Shown piece after piece: positions 16,086 to 24,261 of a stretch of 64,000 nucleotides of DNA (its first letter is position 1; each line of letters opens with the position of its first letter). This DNA is from Nitrospira sp. Lineage in GTDB: Bacteria > Nitrospirota > Nitrospiria > Nitrospirales > Nitrospiraceae. Location: NCBI GenBank assembly GCA_016788885.1, contig JAEURX010000018.1, forward strand, positions 62,001 through 126,000. Reading direction: 5' to 3'. A model generated the notes under the pieces. The model had not been told where the DNA came from. It did no database searches and saw nothing but the letters and a program-made list of their open reading frames with translations. A program made the position numbers and the translations under genes.

Positions 16086-17480
16086 TTATTGTAATGCTTT
16101 GAGAGCGTTGGTTTGGCTTTGAAGTTGTTGTAGTGTTGAATCAAGTGAGGCGAATTGCAGTCGCAGCCGTTCTTCATATTGCGACGCGATATCTTCCTTG
16201 CGGCCGATTTCGTCGGTGAGCTTGCTGATCTGGCTCGTGATCGCCGTCTTCCTGATCGTAAAAGCACCGGTGTCGACGGCATCGAGAAAATCGACGGCCT
16301 TGACCACCCGGTCTGCAATGCCGCTGGATGTCGGTTGGGTGATAAACAGCGCCTTCGTGGCGCTGTAGTTATTCGCCAATGCTGTATCCAACTTCGCATT
16401 GTCGATCGTGACGGTGCCATCGCGCTCTGTCTTGAACCCGACCTCTCCCAAGGTCGTGTAGGTGAAGAGTCCAGCGACGTTACCGGAAAGCGCAGTACGT
16501 AACTGACTCAGCACATTTTTTGCCGTACTCTCATTGAAAAAAATCCCGCCGGTCTTCGTCGAGATATCATACGTCGTTCGCTCATTGACGAACTTCACAA
16601 TATCGTTGTAAGCGCTCGCCAGAGCCGCGATATTGCTTTTGACGCTCTCGGGGTCGGTGGTGACATTGACCGTGACCGGTTCCGGTGTGGGTGTCGTGAC
16701 AGTCTTGGACTTCAGGGTCAGCGTGACATCCGGAATGGCATCGCTGATCACATTGCTTTCGCGTTCAATGGAAATCGTCGTCTGATCCGGTTCCCCGATG
16801 ACGACAATAGCGTTCTGGCCCGCTTGAAGCGTACTGCTGCCTCCGGATCCACTCGCGTTGGTCAAGTCTAAACTCGTGGTATCCGTGACGACCGTCACGG
16901 CATTGGCGGCGCCGGTTGCAGCGGCGGTGAGGGTCAAGCGATAGGCCGGACTTGCCGTCGTTCCGGTATTGATCACGGAGGCGGTGACACCGGCTCCAAG
17001 ATCGTTAATGGCTGAACGAAGGTCGTCAAGTGTGGCGCCATCATTGAGCGTCACGGTTTGATTCGCACCGCTTCCGACTTTGAATGTAAAGGTGCCTGAG
17101 CCGCCGGACACGATCGCCGTGGTGGTGGAGGCAACCGCCTTGGCAGCGCTGTTGGTAATCTGATGCGCTTTGGCTAATTGAGTGACCTGTACCGTATAAC
17201 TGCCGGGGGCCGCGCCGGCGCCGGCCTGGGCGGTCAATTTGGTCTCGTCGCTGACGGTGGTGGCCGTGCGGTCGAAGCTATTGGGCAACCGAAGCGCGTT
17301 CGCGGCGCTCTGCAACGCGAGCAGCTTCGTGCCCAGGGTCCCGTAGTCGGTCAGTTTGGTCTGCAGGTTATTTTTCTTGGTGTTCAACGCGTCGATGGGC
17401 ACGCGTTGGACTTTAACCAGCTCGGTGACGACCTGGCCAAAGTCCACGCCATTGCCTAACCCGCCGAAACTGATCGCCAT
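16086..17480 (-). CDS. fliD: Flagellar filament cap protein FliD
   Basis: FliD caps the filament and folds incoming flagellin. The 464-residue protein has the N-terminal FliD_N region (ISFGGLGNGVDFGQVVTEL), a flagellin-IN type segment, Ser/Thr/Ala-rich middle domains and a C-terminal coiled coil ending SLDSTLQQLQSQTNALKAL. It is flanked by flaG and fliS as in many polar flagellar operons. Confidence 0.94.
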   Translation of the reverse strand: MAISFGGLGNGVDFGQVVTELVKVQRVPIDALNTKKNNLQTKLTDYGTLGTKLLALQSAANALRLPNSFDRTATTVSDETKLTAQAGAGAAPGSYTVQVTQLAKAHQITNSAAKAVASTTTAIVSGGSGTFTFKVGSGANQTVTLNDGATLDDLRSAINDLGAGVTASVINTGTTASPAYRLTLTAAATGAANAVTVVTDTTSLDLTNASGSGGSSTLQAGQNAIVVIGEPDQTTISIERESNVISDAIPDVTLTLKSKTVTTPTPEPVTVNVTTDPESVKSNIAALASAYNDIVKFVNERTTYDISTKTGGIFFNESTAKNVLSQLRTALSGNVAGLFTYTTLGEVGFKTERDGTVTIDNAKLDTALANNYSATKALFITQPTSSGIADRVVKAVDFLDAVDTGAFTIRKTAITSQISKLTDEIGRKEDIASQYEERLRLQFASLDSTLQQLQSQTNALKALQ

Positions 17481-17507
17481 GACATCCCTTTCATGTGGCG
17501 AAGGAGG

Positions 17508-17867
17508 TTACACCTTGTGGTGCAAGAGCAGCCCGGTGGGCGTCTCCAGCCTCTTGGCCAGATCAATGACTTCCTGCTGTGGAATCTGGCGGATGACAGT
17601 ACCCGAATCCCCATCCATCACCTTAACGACTACCCGGTCGAGATCTGGATCGACGGTAAACTCCAGTCTAGAGTCTGCCTTCTTGAACACCTCACGCACA
17701 CGCGTGAGAGCCTGTTCCAAATCCTTTCCTTTCGTCTCAGCTGTAGACGACTCAGGCTCTGGAGCCTTGGCCTCGACCTTCTTTTCAGTCGAATGCTGTG
17801 GCCCATTCTGCGTCGCTTGAAGCGCGGCTGCGGGGAGGTCTTTATAATTGGAAACATCGTGGACCAT
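17508..17867 (-). CDS. flaG: FlaG family protein
   Basis: FlaG is a small protein affecting filament length in polar flagella. In this 119-residue protein the conserved part is C-terminal (about 55-115): SRLEFTVDPDLDRVVVKVMD, then VIRQIPQQEVIDLAKRL. The N-terminal half is charged and low in complexity. It sits between fliC and fliD, the usual place. Confidence 0.9.
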   Translation of the reverse strand: MVHDVSNYKDLPAAALQATQNGPQHSTEKKVEAKAPEPESSTAETKGKDLEQALTRVREVFKKADSRLEFTVDPDLDRVVVKVMDGDSGTVIRQIPQQEVIDLAKRLETPTGLLLHHKV

Positions 17868-17891
17868 GTTACCCTCCTAGGATCAGTCCGT

Positions 17892-17919
17892 GGGTAGCCC
17901 TCCCTGCGGAGGGCTACCC
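17892..17919 (-). terminator. Perfect 12-bp hairpin after fliC
   Basis: GGGTAGCCCTCC, a 4-base loop and GGAGGGCTACCC form an exact 12-bp stem, 13 bases beyond the fliC stop. No T run follows in the minus direction. It may end most fliC transcripts while allowing some read-through to flaG-fliD, or protect the abundant fliC mRNA 3' end. Confidence 0.6.
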
Positions 17920-17932
17920 GTCGGGTGACGCC

Positions 17933-18760
17933 TTATCCTCGCAGCAGCGCTAACGCTTGCTGTGGCAACGAATTGGCCTGGGCCAAAATTGCGATGCCGG
18001 ATTGGGTGAGGATCTGGTTCTTCGTGAACACAGATGTTTCCTGAGCAATGTCCGCATCTCGAATCCGCGATTCGGCCGCGGTGAAGTTTTCGGCCGTAAC
18101 CGTCAGGTTCTGGATCGCGACTTCGAAGCGGCTCTGGATGGAACCGTAATTCGCGCGGGCGGTTGCCACCGCGCTGATCGCGCTGTCGATCTTGGAAAGC
18201 ATCGATTGCGCGGCTGTCGCCGTCGACACGCTTGCGCCGGTCAAGCCGACCGCCGCTACGTCGAGGTCATCCAAGGCCACGCTCAACGAGTTACCGGATC
18301 CACTCTTGAAGCCGATAAAGACCTCAAACGTGTTGCTGCTTCCGCTCAGAAGCGGCTGACCGTTGTATTCCGTCGTCGTCGAAATGCGATCGATTTCCGA
18401 CCGCAACGCGACAAATTCTTGATCGAGGTAAGAACGCTCGGTCGTTCCCAGCGTCCCGCTGGCCGACTGAGTTGCCAACTCACGCATACGAGACAGCAAG
18501 CTGCCGACCGTCGCCGCGGCACCGTCCGCGACCTGGGTCAAGCTGATGCCGTCACCGGCGTTGCGATTCGCCTGATTGATACTACGAATCTGGGCGCGCA
18601 ACGTTTCCGACACGCCCAATCCGGCCGCGTCATCCGCCGCTCGGGTGATTCGCAGACCAGATGACAACCGCTCAACGGATTTACCCAATTGAGCTTGGTT
18701 GGTCGCCAGGTTTCGCTGAGCTGCCAGTGATGCAACGTTGGTGTTGACTACTAATGCCAT
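17933..18760 (-). CDS. fliC: Flagellin
   Basis: The only flagellin in the window. The 275-residue protein consists almost wholly of the conserved D0/D1 ends: MALVVNTNVASLAAQRNL, then RLSSGLRI; and at the C-terminus ILTQSGIAILAQANSLPQQ. The central variable part (about 140-200) is short and Ser/Thr-rich, with GSSNTFEV and SGSGNSLSVALDD giving possible O-glycosylation sites. The gene has an AGGAGG Shine-Dalgarno, a sigma-28-type promoter and CsrA-type leader sites. The adjacent glycan operon most likely modifies this protein. Confidence 0.97.
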   Translation of the reverse strand: MALVVNTNVASLAAQRNLATNQAQLGKSVERLSSGLRITRAADDAAGLGVSETLRAQIRSINQANRNAGDGISLTQVADGAAATVGSLLSRMRELATQSASGTLGTTERSYLDQEFVALRSEIDRISTTTEYNGQPLLSGSSNTFEVFIGFKSGSGNSLSVALDDLDVAAVGLTGASVSTATAAQSMLSKIDSAISAVATARANYGSIQSRFEVAIQNLTVTAENFTAAESRIRDADIAQETSVFTKNQILTQSGIAILAQANSLPQQALALLRG

Positions 18761-18766
18761 GACGTA

Positions 18767-18776
18767 CTTCCTCCTG
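18767..18776 (-). promoter_or_regulatory. CsrA-type site over the fliC Shine-Dalgarno
   Basis: CAGGAGGAAG on the minus strand contains an A-GGA core that coincides with the ribosome binding site, eight bases before the fliC ATG. CsrA bound here would block translation, as in the Bacillus hag leader. It pairs with the second site about 80 bases upstream. Confidence 0.5.
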
Positions 18777-18848
18777 AAGATTCTGCACTACTCTCGGAGT
18801 CGCCAGCGTCCGTGCCGACGAGGTGGTAAGCAGGTTGGGTGAAGATGT

Positions 18849-18867
18849 GGCCACATCCTCGTTGGCC
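18849..18867 (-). promoter_or_regulatory. Leader hairpin with CsrA-type loop in fliC 5' UTR
   Basis: GGCCA and TGGCC form a perfect 5-bp stem with the 9-base loop ACGAGGATG. The loop plus the next base gives ACGAGGATGT, close to the CsrA consensus RUACARGGAUGU, with the GGA presented in the loop as CsrA prefers. It lies in the roughly 125-base predicted leader. Confidence 0.6.
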
Positions 18868-18890
18868 TGTTTACCGTGTTGCTGTGCCCC

Positions 18891-18918
18891 TTATCGGTAA
18901 TCGACGGGGAAGACTTAA
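18891..18918 (-). promoter_or_regulatory. FliA (sigma-28) promoter of fliC
   Basis: Minus strand TTAAGTCT, 12 bases, ACCGATAA. Fourteen or so positions agree with the sigma-28 consensus, and flagellin is the classic class III target. The predicted transcript leader of about 125 bases contains the CsrA-type hairpin. Confidence 0.75.
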
Positions 18919-18995
18919 GTGCTTCAGGATCTACAGGAAATGTCTGAAACCGGGCGCATTCCGCGCTGCCGAGTCGCAATAGACAACAACGGATA

Positions 18996-19538
18996 CTAAG
19001 CAGCAAGACGGCCCTCGGTCAGCCGAGGCAATAATTCATACTCCAGCAAATCCGCGACATGAATCGCGTCTGCGGTGGTGCGCGCGCCCAACAGTTCTTG
19101 AATCCAAGGTAAGAGCGAGGCTGACGACAGTCCCTCGACACCTTGGGCCTGCCCGGCGTCCAACATTTCCGTGTAGTCAGCCAGGCGTCCCAACCAGGCA
19201 TCAATGGTGCCGATATGGGCGGTGCCGGAACGCAAGGGAGCCAGCAGTACCTGCCCGTCTGTTCGCAGCTCTTTCGCAAAGCGGTCGATGGCCTGTTTCG
19301 CCTCAACGATGATGGTATGCAGCGACTGGGAGACGGCCTGCAGTGCCCCCACATTCCGAGCCGGCTGATTGAGAAACGGCGGAGTGAGATCGCGATCGCT
19401 GATCGGCTTGCCGCCGACGGTCAACGACGTCACAATACGATGTTGGGCATGCGCTCTGTCGCTCAGCGTCGCCAGCACGTTCATCATCGACGTGTCATCC
19501 GACATCTGAAACTGCTCGCCATCAAGGGTGATCAACAT
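18996..19538 (-). CDS. Unknown protein between flagellin and glycan genes
   Basis: I do not recognise this 180-residue protein. It starts MLITLDGEQFQMSDDTSMMN; the ATG has AGGAG seven bases upstream and is preferred to a codon ten residues earlier. It is soluble and mostly helical (LQAVSQSLHTIIVEAKQAID, then SLLPWIQELLGAR), with a beta-rich first 60 residues that include SLTVGGKPISDRDL. No membrane segment or known motif is seen. Lying between the glycosyltransferases and fliC, it could help to present flagellin for glycosylation or regulate filament assembly; this is inference from position only. Confidence 0.75.
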   Translation of the reverse strand: MLITLDGEQFQMSDDTSMMNVLATLSDRAHAQHRIVTSLTVGGKPISDRDLTPPFLNQPARNVGALQAVSQSLHTIIVEAKQAIDRFAKELRTDGQVLLAPLRSGTAHIGTIDAWLGRLADYTEMLDAGQAQGVEGLSSASLLPWIQELLGARTTADAIHVADLLEYELLPRLTEGRLAA

Positions 19539-19580
19539 GGTCAAACTCCTTTGGAAGGTACACAACACTGTCGGGTCACG

Positions 19581-21257
19581 CTACGCAGAGCGCACCATGG
19601 GAAGAGGTCGGGATCCTCCCCGACGGACGAGTCCCTGTGCTCGGTTGAACGAACGGAATCTGCTTGCGACTGCCTGCAGCCGCTTGTGCCATCGTCGATA
19701 GGTGCCCAGCCGGGATTGCGCCAGCTCAGTCAGTTCGCTGCCATCATCATTGTGAGTATCCCGTACCATCGCCACCGCCAGTGAAGCAGTGGCCGGTGTG
19801 TTCATGCTCAGCGCCAGGATCTGTTGCCGTTCCGACGTCTCATCACGTTGCAACTGTTGCAACGCGCTGACCGGCAGCGGGTGTCTGGTCGTAAGGCGGA
19901 CTAGTTCTTCGGCTTTCGCGACCAGCTTTTTTGCGAGAGGCGCCAGATGCTCGAGTACAGCCAGAGCCTCAGCCCAATCGGGAGCCGGTTCGGGATGAGC
20001 AGGAACTTGGCTGGCGCGGCCGGTGAATTCCTCGAACCAGAAGCGGCGCCAAAATCGGCCATACCACTCGATCACCGGATTCTCTCGTCCGGCATGAAGT
20101 TGCGTGCTGCCCAGGCCATCTTCATCGGCGCAGGAGCGATAGATTCTTGCGCCTGTGATCGACTGGGGGAATGCGGCCCCCGCAAGCACGTGCAGGCAGA
20201 GCGAAGCTATCTGCTCAGGCACGAGCCGGTCCTTGCAGGCATGATGAAAACAGACTTTGTCGAACCCGCAGGGAGCGCACCCCAGATCCGGCTGTACCAT
20301 CCAATGGCCTGGTCCATACGGTCCGGTTTCTCGAAAATCGACGTGTCCGACTGACAGGTCGATAACGGGGGTGCCGACTCCCACCGCGAGATGCATCGGG
20401 CCGGTATCGTTGGTCAGCAGGAGCCGGCACTGCGAAAGCACGGCGGCGAGTTGCGGTAACGAGGTCTTTCCCACTGCATCACAGAGCGGAGCGGTTCCCC
20501 CTTGCTGCCGGTACGTTGTCTGAGCGAGGTGGATGGCTTTCCGTTCTTCCTCGGTACCGATAAAGACGTAGCCGACCGGGGCCTGGCGGCTGAGGGCGGC
20601 CAATGTGTGACCGAACAATTCAGGCCGCCATGCTTTCATCGGGTCGCTGGCGCCCACCTGGACCGCCACCCAAGAGATCTGCGCTCCCGCATGAGATGCG
20701 AGAAAGTCGCGCGCCCATTGAGCGGTGTCAGGCGCTAGAGTGAGCGAGAGCGGTGCAAACGGCCCGCTGCCGCTGCCGCCCAGCGCGTAGATGTCGACGA
20801 GATTAAAATGGTTGAAGCGACGCTCATGATGCACATCTGTGAGATACGCCATCCAGGGGTTATGGATGGTCACATCTCCATCCTTCGGGGCCGCGATGCC
20901 GCGTATGTCTTTCGCGCCGACGTATGAGGTCAGCAGTCCGCTCCTGCGGTTGAAGGTCAGGTTCACGACCCGGTCATACCGGGCTTCAACCAACGGTGCG
21001 GCCCACCGGACCATGTCCTGGTAGAGCGTCACGACATCCTTGGTCTGGGCGCGACTTTCATCCACCAGGCGATGAAAATCAAAGCTGACAATGTGCCGCA
21101 GGTGCGGCAGAAGCTTCGCAACGGGAGCGAACCGCTGGTCTACGACCAGATCGACCGCCGCTCCCGGCCATTCGTGCTGGAGGCGCTGAAGCAACGTGCC
21201 CATCTGCACAAGATCGCCCATCCGGGTGATATTGATAAGGAGTACTTGCTGGCTCAT
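19581..21257 (-). CDS. GT9-family (heptosyltransferase-like) glycosyltransferase with helical extension
   Basis: A 558-residue protein. Residues 1-370 resemble GT9 heptosyltransferases: LLINITRMGDLVQMGTLLQR at the N-terminus, WVAVQVGASDPMKAW in the middle, LLTNDTGPMHLAVGVGTPVI for donor binding, then a Cys-containing segment (CAPCGF, CFHHAC). A helical extension of about 190 residues follows that ordinary GT9 enzymes lack. It begins at an ATGA overlap with the preceding gene, so it is translationally coupled. It is a probable flagellin-glycan transferase; the sugar donor is unknown, but heptose fits the HddA/HddC-like genes. Confidence 0.85.
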   Translation of the reverse strand: MSQQVLLINITRMGDLVQMGTLLQRLQHEWPGAAVDLVVDQRFAPVAKLLPHLRHIVSFDFHRLVDESRAQTKDVVTLYQDMVRWAAPLVEARYDRVVNLTFNRRSGLLTSYVGAKDIRGIAAPKDGDVTIHNPWMAYLTDVHHERRFNHFNLVDIYALGGSGSGPFAPLSLTLAPDTAQWARDFLASHAGAQISWVAVQVGASDPMKAWRPELFGHTLAALSRQAPVGYVFIGTEEERKAIHLAQTTYRQQGGTAPLCDAVGKTSLPQLAAVLSQCRLLLTNDTGPMHLAVGVGTPVIDLSVGHVDFRETGPYGPGHWMVQPDLGCAPCGFDKVCFHHACKDRLVPEQIASLCLHVLAGAAFPQSITGARIYRSCADEDGLGSTQLHAGRENPVIEWYGRFWRRFWFEEFTGRASQVPAHPEPAPDWAEALAVLEHLAPLAKKLVAKAEELVRLTTRHPLPVSALQQLQRDETSERQQILALSMNTPATASLAVAMVRDTHNDDGSELTELAQSRLGTYRRWHKRLQAVASRFRSFNRAQGLVRRGGSRPLPMVRSA

Positions 21258-23071
21258 AACAGATCGCGTGTCTCGCTCCGGTATTCATCCAACATCAGCA
21301 CCATCAACTCTTCGCGTTTGAGCGTCGCCGTCGGACCTTTGCCCCGGATGTGCGCCGCCACATCTTTCAATTCGACACGCTGTCCCGCAGGAAGGCCTTT
21401 GAGTAACGTTTCGAGCGGAGTATTCTCAGCACAGCGTTTCAGTAACGAGTCCTGCTGCCGCTCCCCTCGCATCACGGATCCGATGCGGTCCGGCTGAGAC
21501 AACCCGATCTGTCCCAACAAATCGCGCATTCGATGCACATACGTATGGGCGTTCAACACACGTGCGCGAGCGGCATTCGCCATGGCCTGCCGAGCCGCGG
21601 GGTCTGCCAGCCAATGTTGGACCAACCCCGGCACGTCGCCAAAGTCTTTGAATGACACCATCTCCTGTTCACTGAAAAACTCGGGTAGCTGCGAGCGATG
21701 ATCAACCAACTGGAAGGCACCGCAGGCAGCCAGTTCGAAGGTGCGTGGATTCACGAAATCGGCCTGGGGATCCAAGCCTGCGCCAGTGGTGGAGTGCAGA
21801 TTCAGATTGATTGCCGTGGCATTGAATACTTTCATGCAGGTCGCCGTATCGATCCGGGCTCCGTCCAGTTGCAGGACGGAACGGAGATCCCCGGCTCCGT
21901 CCCATTCGTTGCCCCAGAGCTTGAAGGACCAGGGCTGGCTGAGCAGCGCTGGGAACAGTTGGCGGCGATTGGCATACCCGGCACCGACGAACGACACGTC
22001 GGCGCCGAACCGGCGCCGGTCTTCCTCCGACAAGACCAAGGGACAATGCAGATCCGGGTCGGCCGCCATCGGAAGAAAACTGACCTGCCGCGCACCGGCC
22101 TGCCGGAACGCGTCCATACATGCGCCTTGCTGAAACACAAACCAAAATTCGTATCCCGGCGCCATTTGCTGCCAATAGGTCAGATGGCGATAGTTCTCGA
22201 CGAACCACATCGCCGTGAGGAATTTCTTCTTTCGAAGATGTTCGAGGACCTGCAACGTCAACGGAGCCTGTGCCATGGAGAGCACGAGATCCGGAGGTGA
22301 TTCGGCGAGCGTCGCCAAGGTCCATTGGCTCAAGACGTCGGCCATCCGGCCTTGCATCAATTGGCGGTTGCGTGCGTCTTTGAGTGTGCCCATCACCTCA
22401 TAACTCGCCGCATGCACGCTATGATCGATCCACTGCACCTTGTGACCGAGCGTTTCCAATGCCCGTTTCACGTAGCGGGCGATCGGGAGCGATCCTCCGT
22501 AGATCGGGCCCACCAGGGCAATGCTCAGTTGCCCGCCGGCCTGGCGGGCGATCCCCCGTCGCAACGCGTCTTCGAGGGCACAGTGAAACTCGGTATCCCA
22601 GGCGGTCGCCGGTGTATAGGATACACAGCGTAGCGGGCGGCCAGTCGTGCTCAGGCTTTCAGCAATCTCGCTCGGTGATCCCGATAGCCATTGAACCTGT
22701 TCGCTCCAAGACTCGAGTTCGCGTACGGCAAGGGCATCGTGCAATTCACCGAGGTTGGGAATCAGCACAGCCAGCGACACATCAGACGCCAGCGTGTTTC
22801 GAAGGGCCTCGACATGGTAGAGCAACCCTACCCCCGCCACAACGACCGTTTCCCCCGGTTGACAGGCCGGTGCATGGGTCTCAGCCCAGGTTCGCGCTTC
22901 CCGAATGGGATCGTAGGCACTATGAATCCAGCGACCGGCTCGACGCGCTGAAGGGGGACCGCTTTTCGACGGTTCGATCGTGAGCACTCCGCCGGAAGCG
23001 CAGGTGACCGCTGCCGCGAAGTCCTGATTGCGTCTCGCCAGACGCTTGAGATTCTCGTGAAGCAGACTCAT
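21254..23071 (-). CDS. CgeB/GT-B type glycosyltransferase with Maf-like N-terminus
   Basis: A 605-residue protein. The N-terminal part (about 25-110, IHSAYDPIREARTWAE and VVVAGVGLLYHVEAL) recalls the motility-associated factor (Maf) and DUF115 proteins linked to flagellin glycosylation. The C-terminal 400 residues form a GT-B domain of the CgeB/Glyco_trans_1_2 kind, with FVNPRTFELAACGAFQLVD and a helical end. The start at the ATGA overlap with the upstream gene is preferred over a codon eleven residues earlier. It is a likely transferase in the flagellin glycan pathway; acceptor and donor are not evident. Confidence 0.8.
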   Translation of the reverse strand: MSLLHENLKRLARRNQDFAAAVTCASGGVLTIEPSKSGPPSARRAGRWIHSAYDPIREARTWAETHAPACQPGETVVVAGVGLLYHVEALRNTLASDVSLAVLIPNLGELHDALAVRELESWSEQVQWLSGSPSEIAESLSTTGRPLRCVSYTPATAWDTEFHCALEDALRRGIARQAGGQLSIALVGPIYGGSLPIARYVKRALETLGHKVQWIDHSVHAASYEVMGTLKDARNRQLMQGRMADVLSQWTLATLAESPPDLVLSMAQAPLTLQVLEHLRKKKFLTAMWFVENYRHLTYWQQMAPGYEFWFVFQQGACMDAFRQAGARQVSFLPMAADPDLHCPLVLSEEDRRRFGADVSFVGAGYANRRQLFPALLSQPWSFKLWGNEWDGAGDLRSVLQLDGARIDTATCMKVFNATAINLNLHSTTGAGLDPQADFVNPRTFELAACGAFQLVDHRSQLPEFFSEQEMVSFKDFGDVPGLVQHWLADPAARQAMANAARARVLNAHTYVHRMRDLLGQIGLSQPDRIGSVMRGERQQDSLLKRCAENTPLETLLKGLPAGQRVELKDVAAHIRGKGPTATLKREELMVLMLDEYRSETRDLL

Positions 23072-24261
23072 GCGGCCATCGATTCGCAAAGGTCCGGTGC
23101 ACAAGCTCGCCAGATTTCCACTCGCGAGCGTTCGACTGCGTCGTTATCGGAGCCGTCGTCAAAAAATGCTCCCCATCGATCCATCCGACTCCTCCAGAGC
23201 ATCCAATCAGCCGCACTATGATGCTCGTTGCCGCATATCAGCGCGAGACTATCCCTGATCGGCCAGCGTTGAGGTTGTCCATGCGCGGCATGCTGATAGA
23301 CCCAATGCCCTTCGCCATAGGGACCGGTTTCGTGTACGCGGGCACGTGAAAAGTACCATCCTATGGCGCGAGTGCCGACCAGCGTGCCGAGATGAAGCGG
23401 GCCGGTATCGGCGCCGATGACCCAGCGGCATTTCTGAAGGACGCGCATCAACTGGGACACAGTCGTGCGGCCGGTCGCATCCCAGACACGGCCGTGGAGT
23501 AACGTGGGGAGTGAGTCCAGAATCGCTCTCGCTGTTTCACGCTCCGTGCCGCTCCCGATCAGAACGACCTGTCCCTCCCCGGTCTGCGAGAGAAATTCAC
23601 GAATCCATTGGCTCCATACGGTCGGTGGAACACAACGATCCGCCTCCCCTGCTCCCGTGGCCAGCGCAACCCACAATCCGCGGCGCTCACCGATCTCGGT
23701 CAGGTCGTCCGGGAGTTCGACTGCCGGCGGCACATGCAGCGGCGCCTGTCCCCGCGGTCTCACTCCGCACATGCCGCACCAGGCATCAGCGAGATGCACA
23801 CGATTGGCGCCCCGTTCTTTAGCGACGTGTCGCAGATGCTGCGCCCATGGGCGTATGTGCGCCTCGATCAGCTCCTGAGCGGTTTCGCGGGAAGAACGGG
23901 ATGAAAAGAGCTGCGTCATGAGAGAGCTTCGTGCGTGCTGATTGAGTGGATACACCCGTTCATAGGTGGTGTCGCCGAGTGACGCGATATAGGTCTGCAT
24001 GGCCTGCAGGGTATCAGTCGGGTTGTCCTGCCAACGATTGGCCCAGGCCTGCCATTGCGCCCCGTTCCAGGGAATGACGCGGCGGATATGACGGGCTCCC
24101 GTCAGGACTGCGATCAGGGGTGCGGCGCAGACGACATCCAATGTCCGTTCGGGATAGGCTTCCTGCAACGCCTCGATCGCGGGAAGCGTTTGCACCAGAT
24201 CGCCCAATCGGGCCAACTGGATCACCAGATCGTGGTGCTCCGGTGAGACCTCATGCGGCAT
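23068..24261 (-). CDS. GT9-family (heptosyltransferase-like) glycosyltransferase
   Basis: A 397-residue GT9 protein: VIQLARLGDLVQTLPAIEAL at the N-terminus, LWVALATGAGEADRCVP in the middle, and WVIGADTGPLHLGTLVGTRA for donor binding. It lacks the long C-terminal extension of the GT9 protein at 19.6-21.3 kb. Its start overlaps the end of the giant glycosyltransferase gene by 11 bases and its end overlaps the next gene by ATGA, indicating coupled translation. Confidence 0.86.
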   Translation of the reverse strand: MPHEVSPEHHDLVIQLARLGDLVQTLPAIEALQEAYPERTLDVVCAAPLIAVLTGARHIRRVIPWNGAQWQAWANRWQDNPTDTLQAMQTYIASLGDTTYERVYPLNQHARSSLMTQLFSSRSSRETAQELIEAHIRPWAQHLRHVAKERGANRVHLADAWCGMCGVRPRGQAPLHVPPAVELPDDLTEIGERRGLWVALATGAGEADRCVPPTVWSQWIREFLSQTGEGQVVLIGSGTERETARAILDSLPTLLHGRVWDATGRTTVSQLMRVLQKCRWVIGADTGPLHLGTLVGTRAIGWYFSRARVHETGPYGEGHWVYQHAAHGQPQRWPIRDSLALICGNEHHSAADWMLWRSRMDRWGAFFDDGSDNDAVERSRVEIWRACAPDLCESMAA

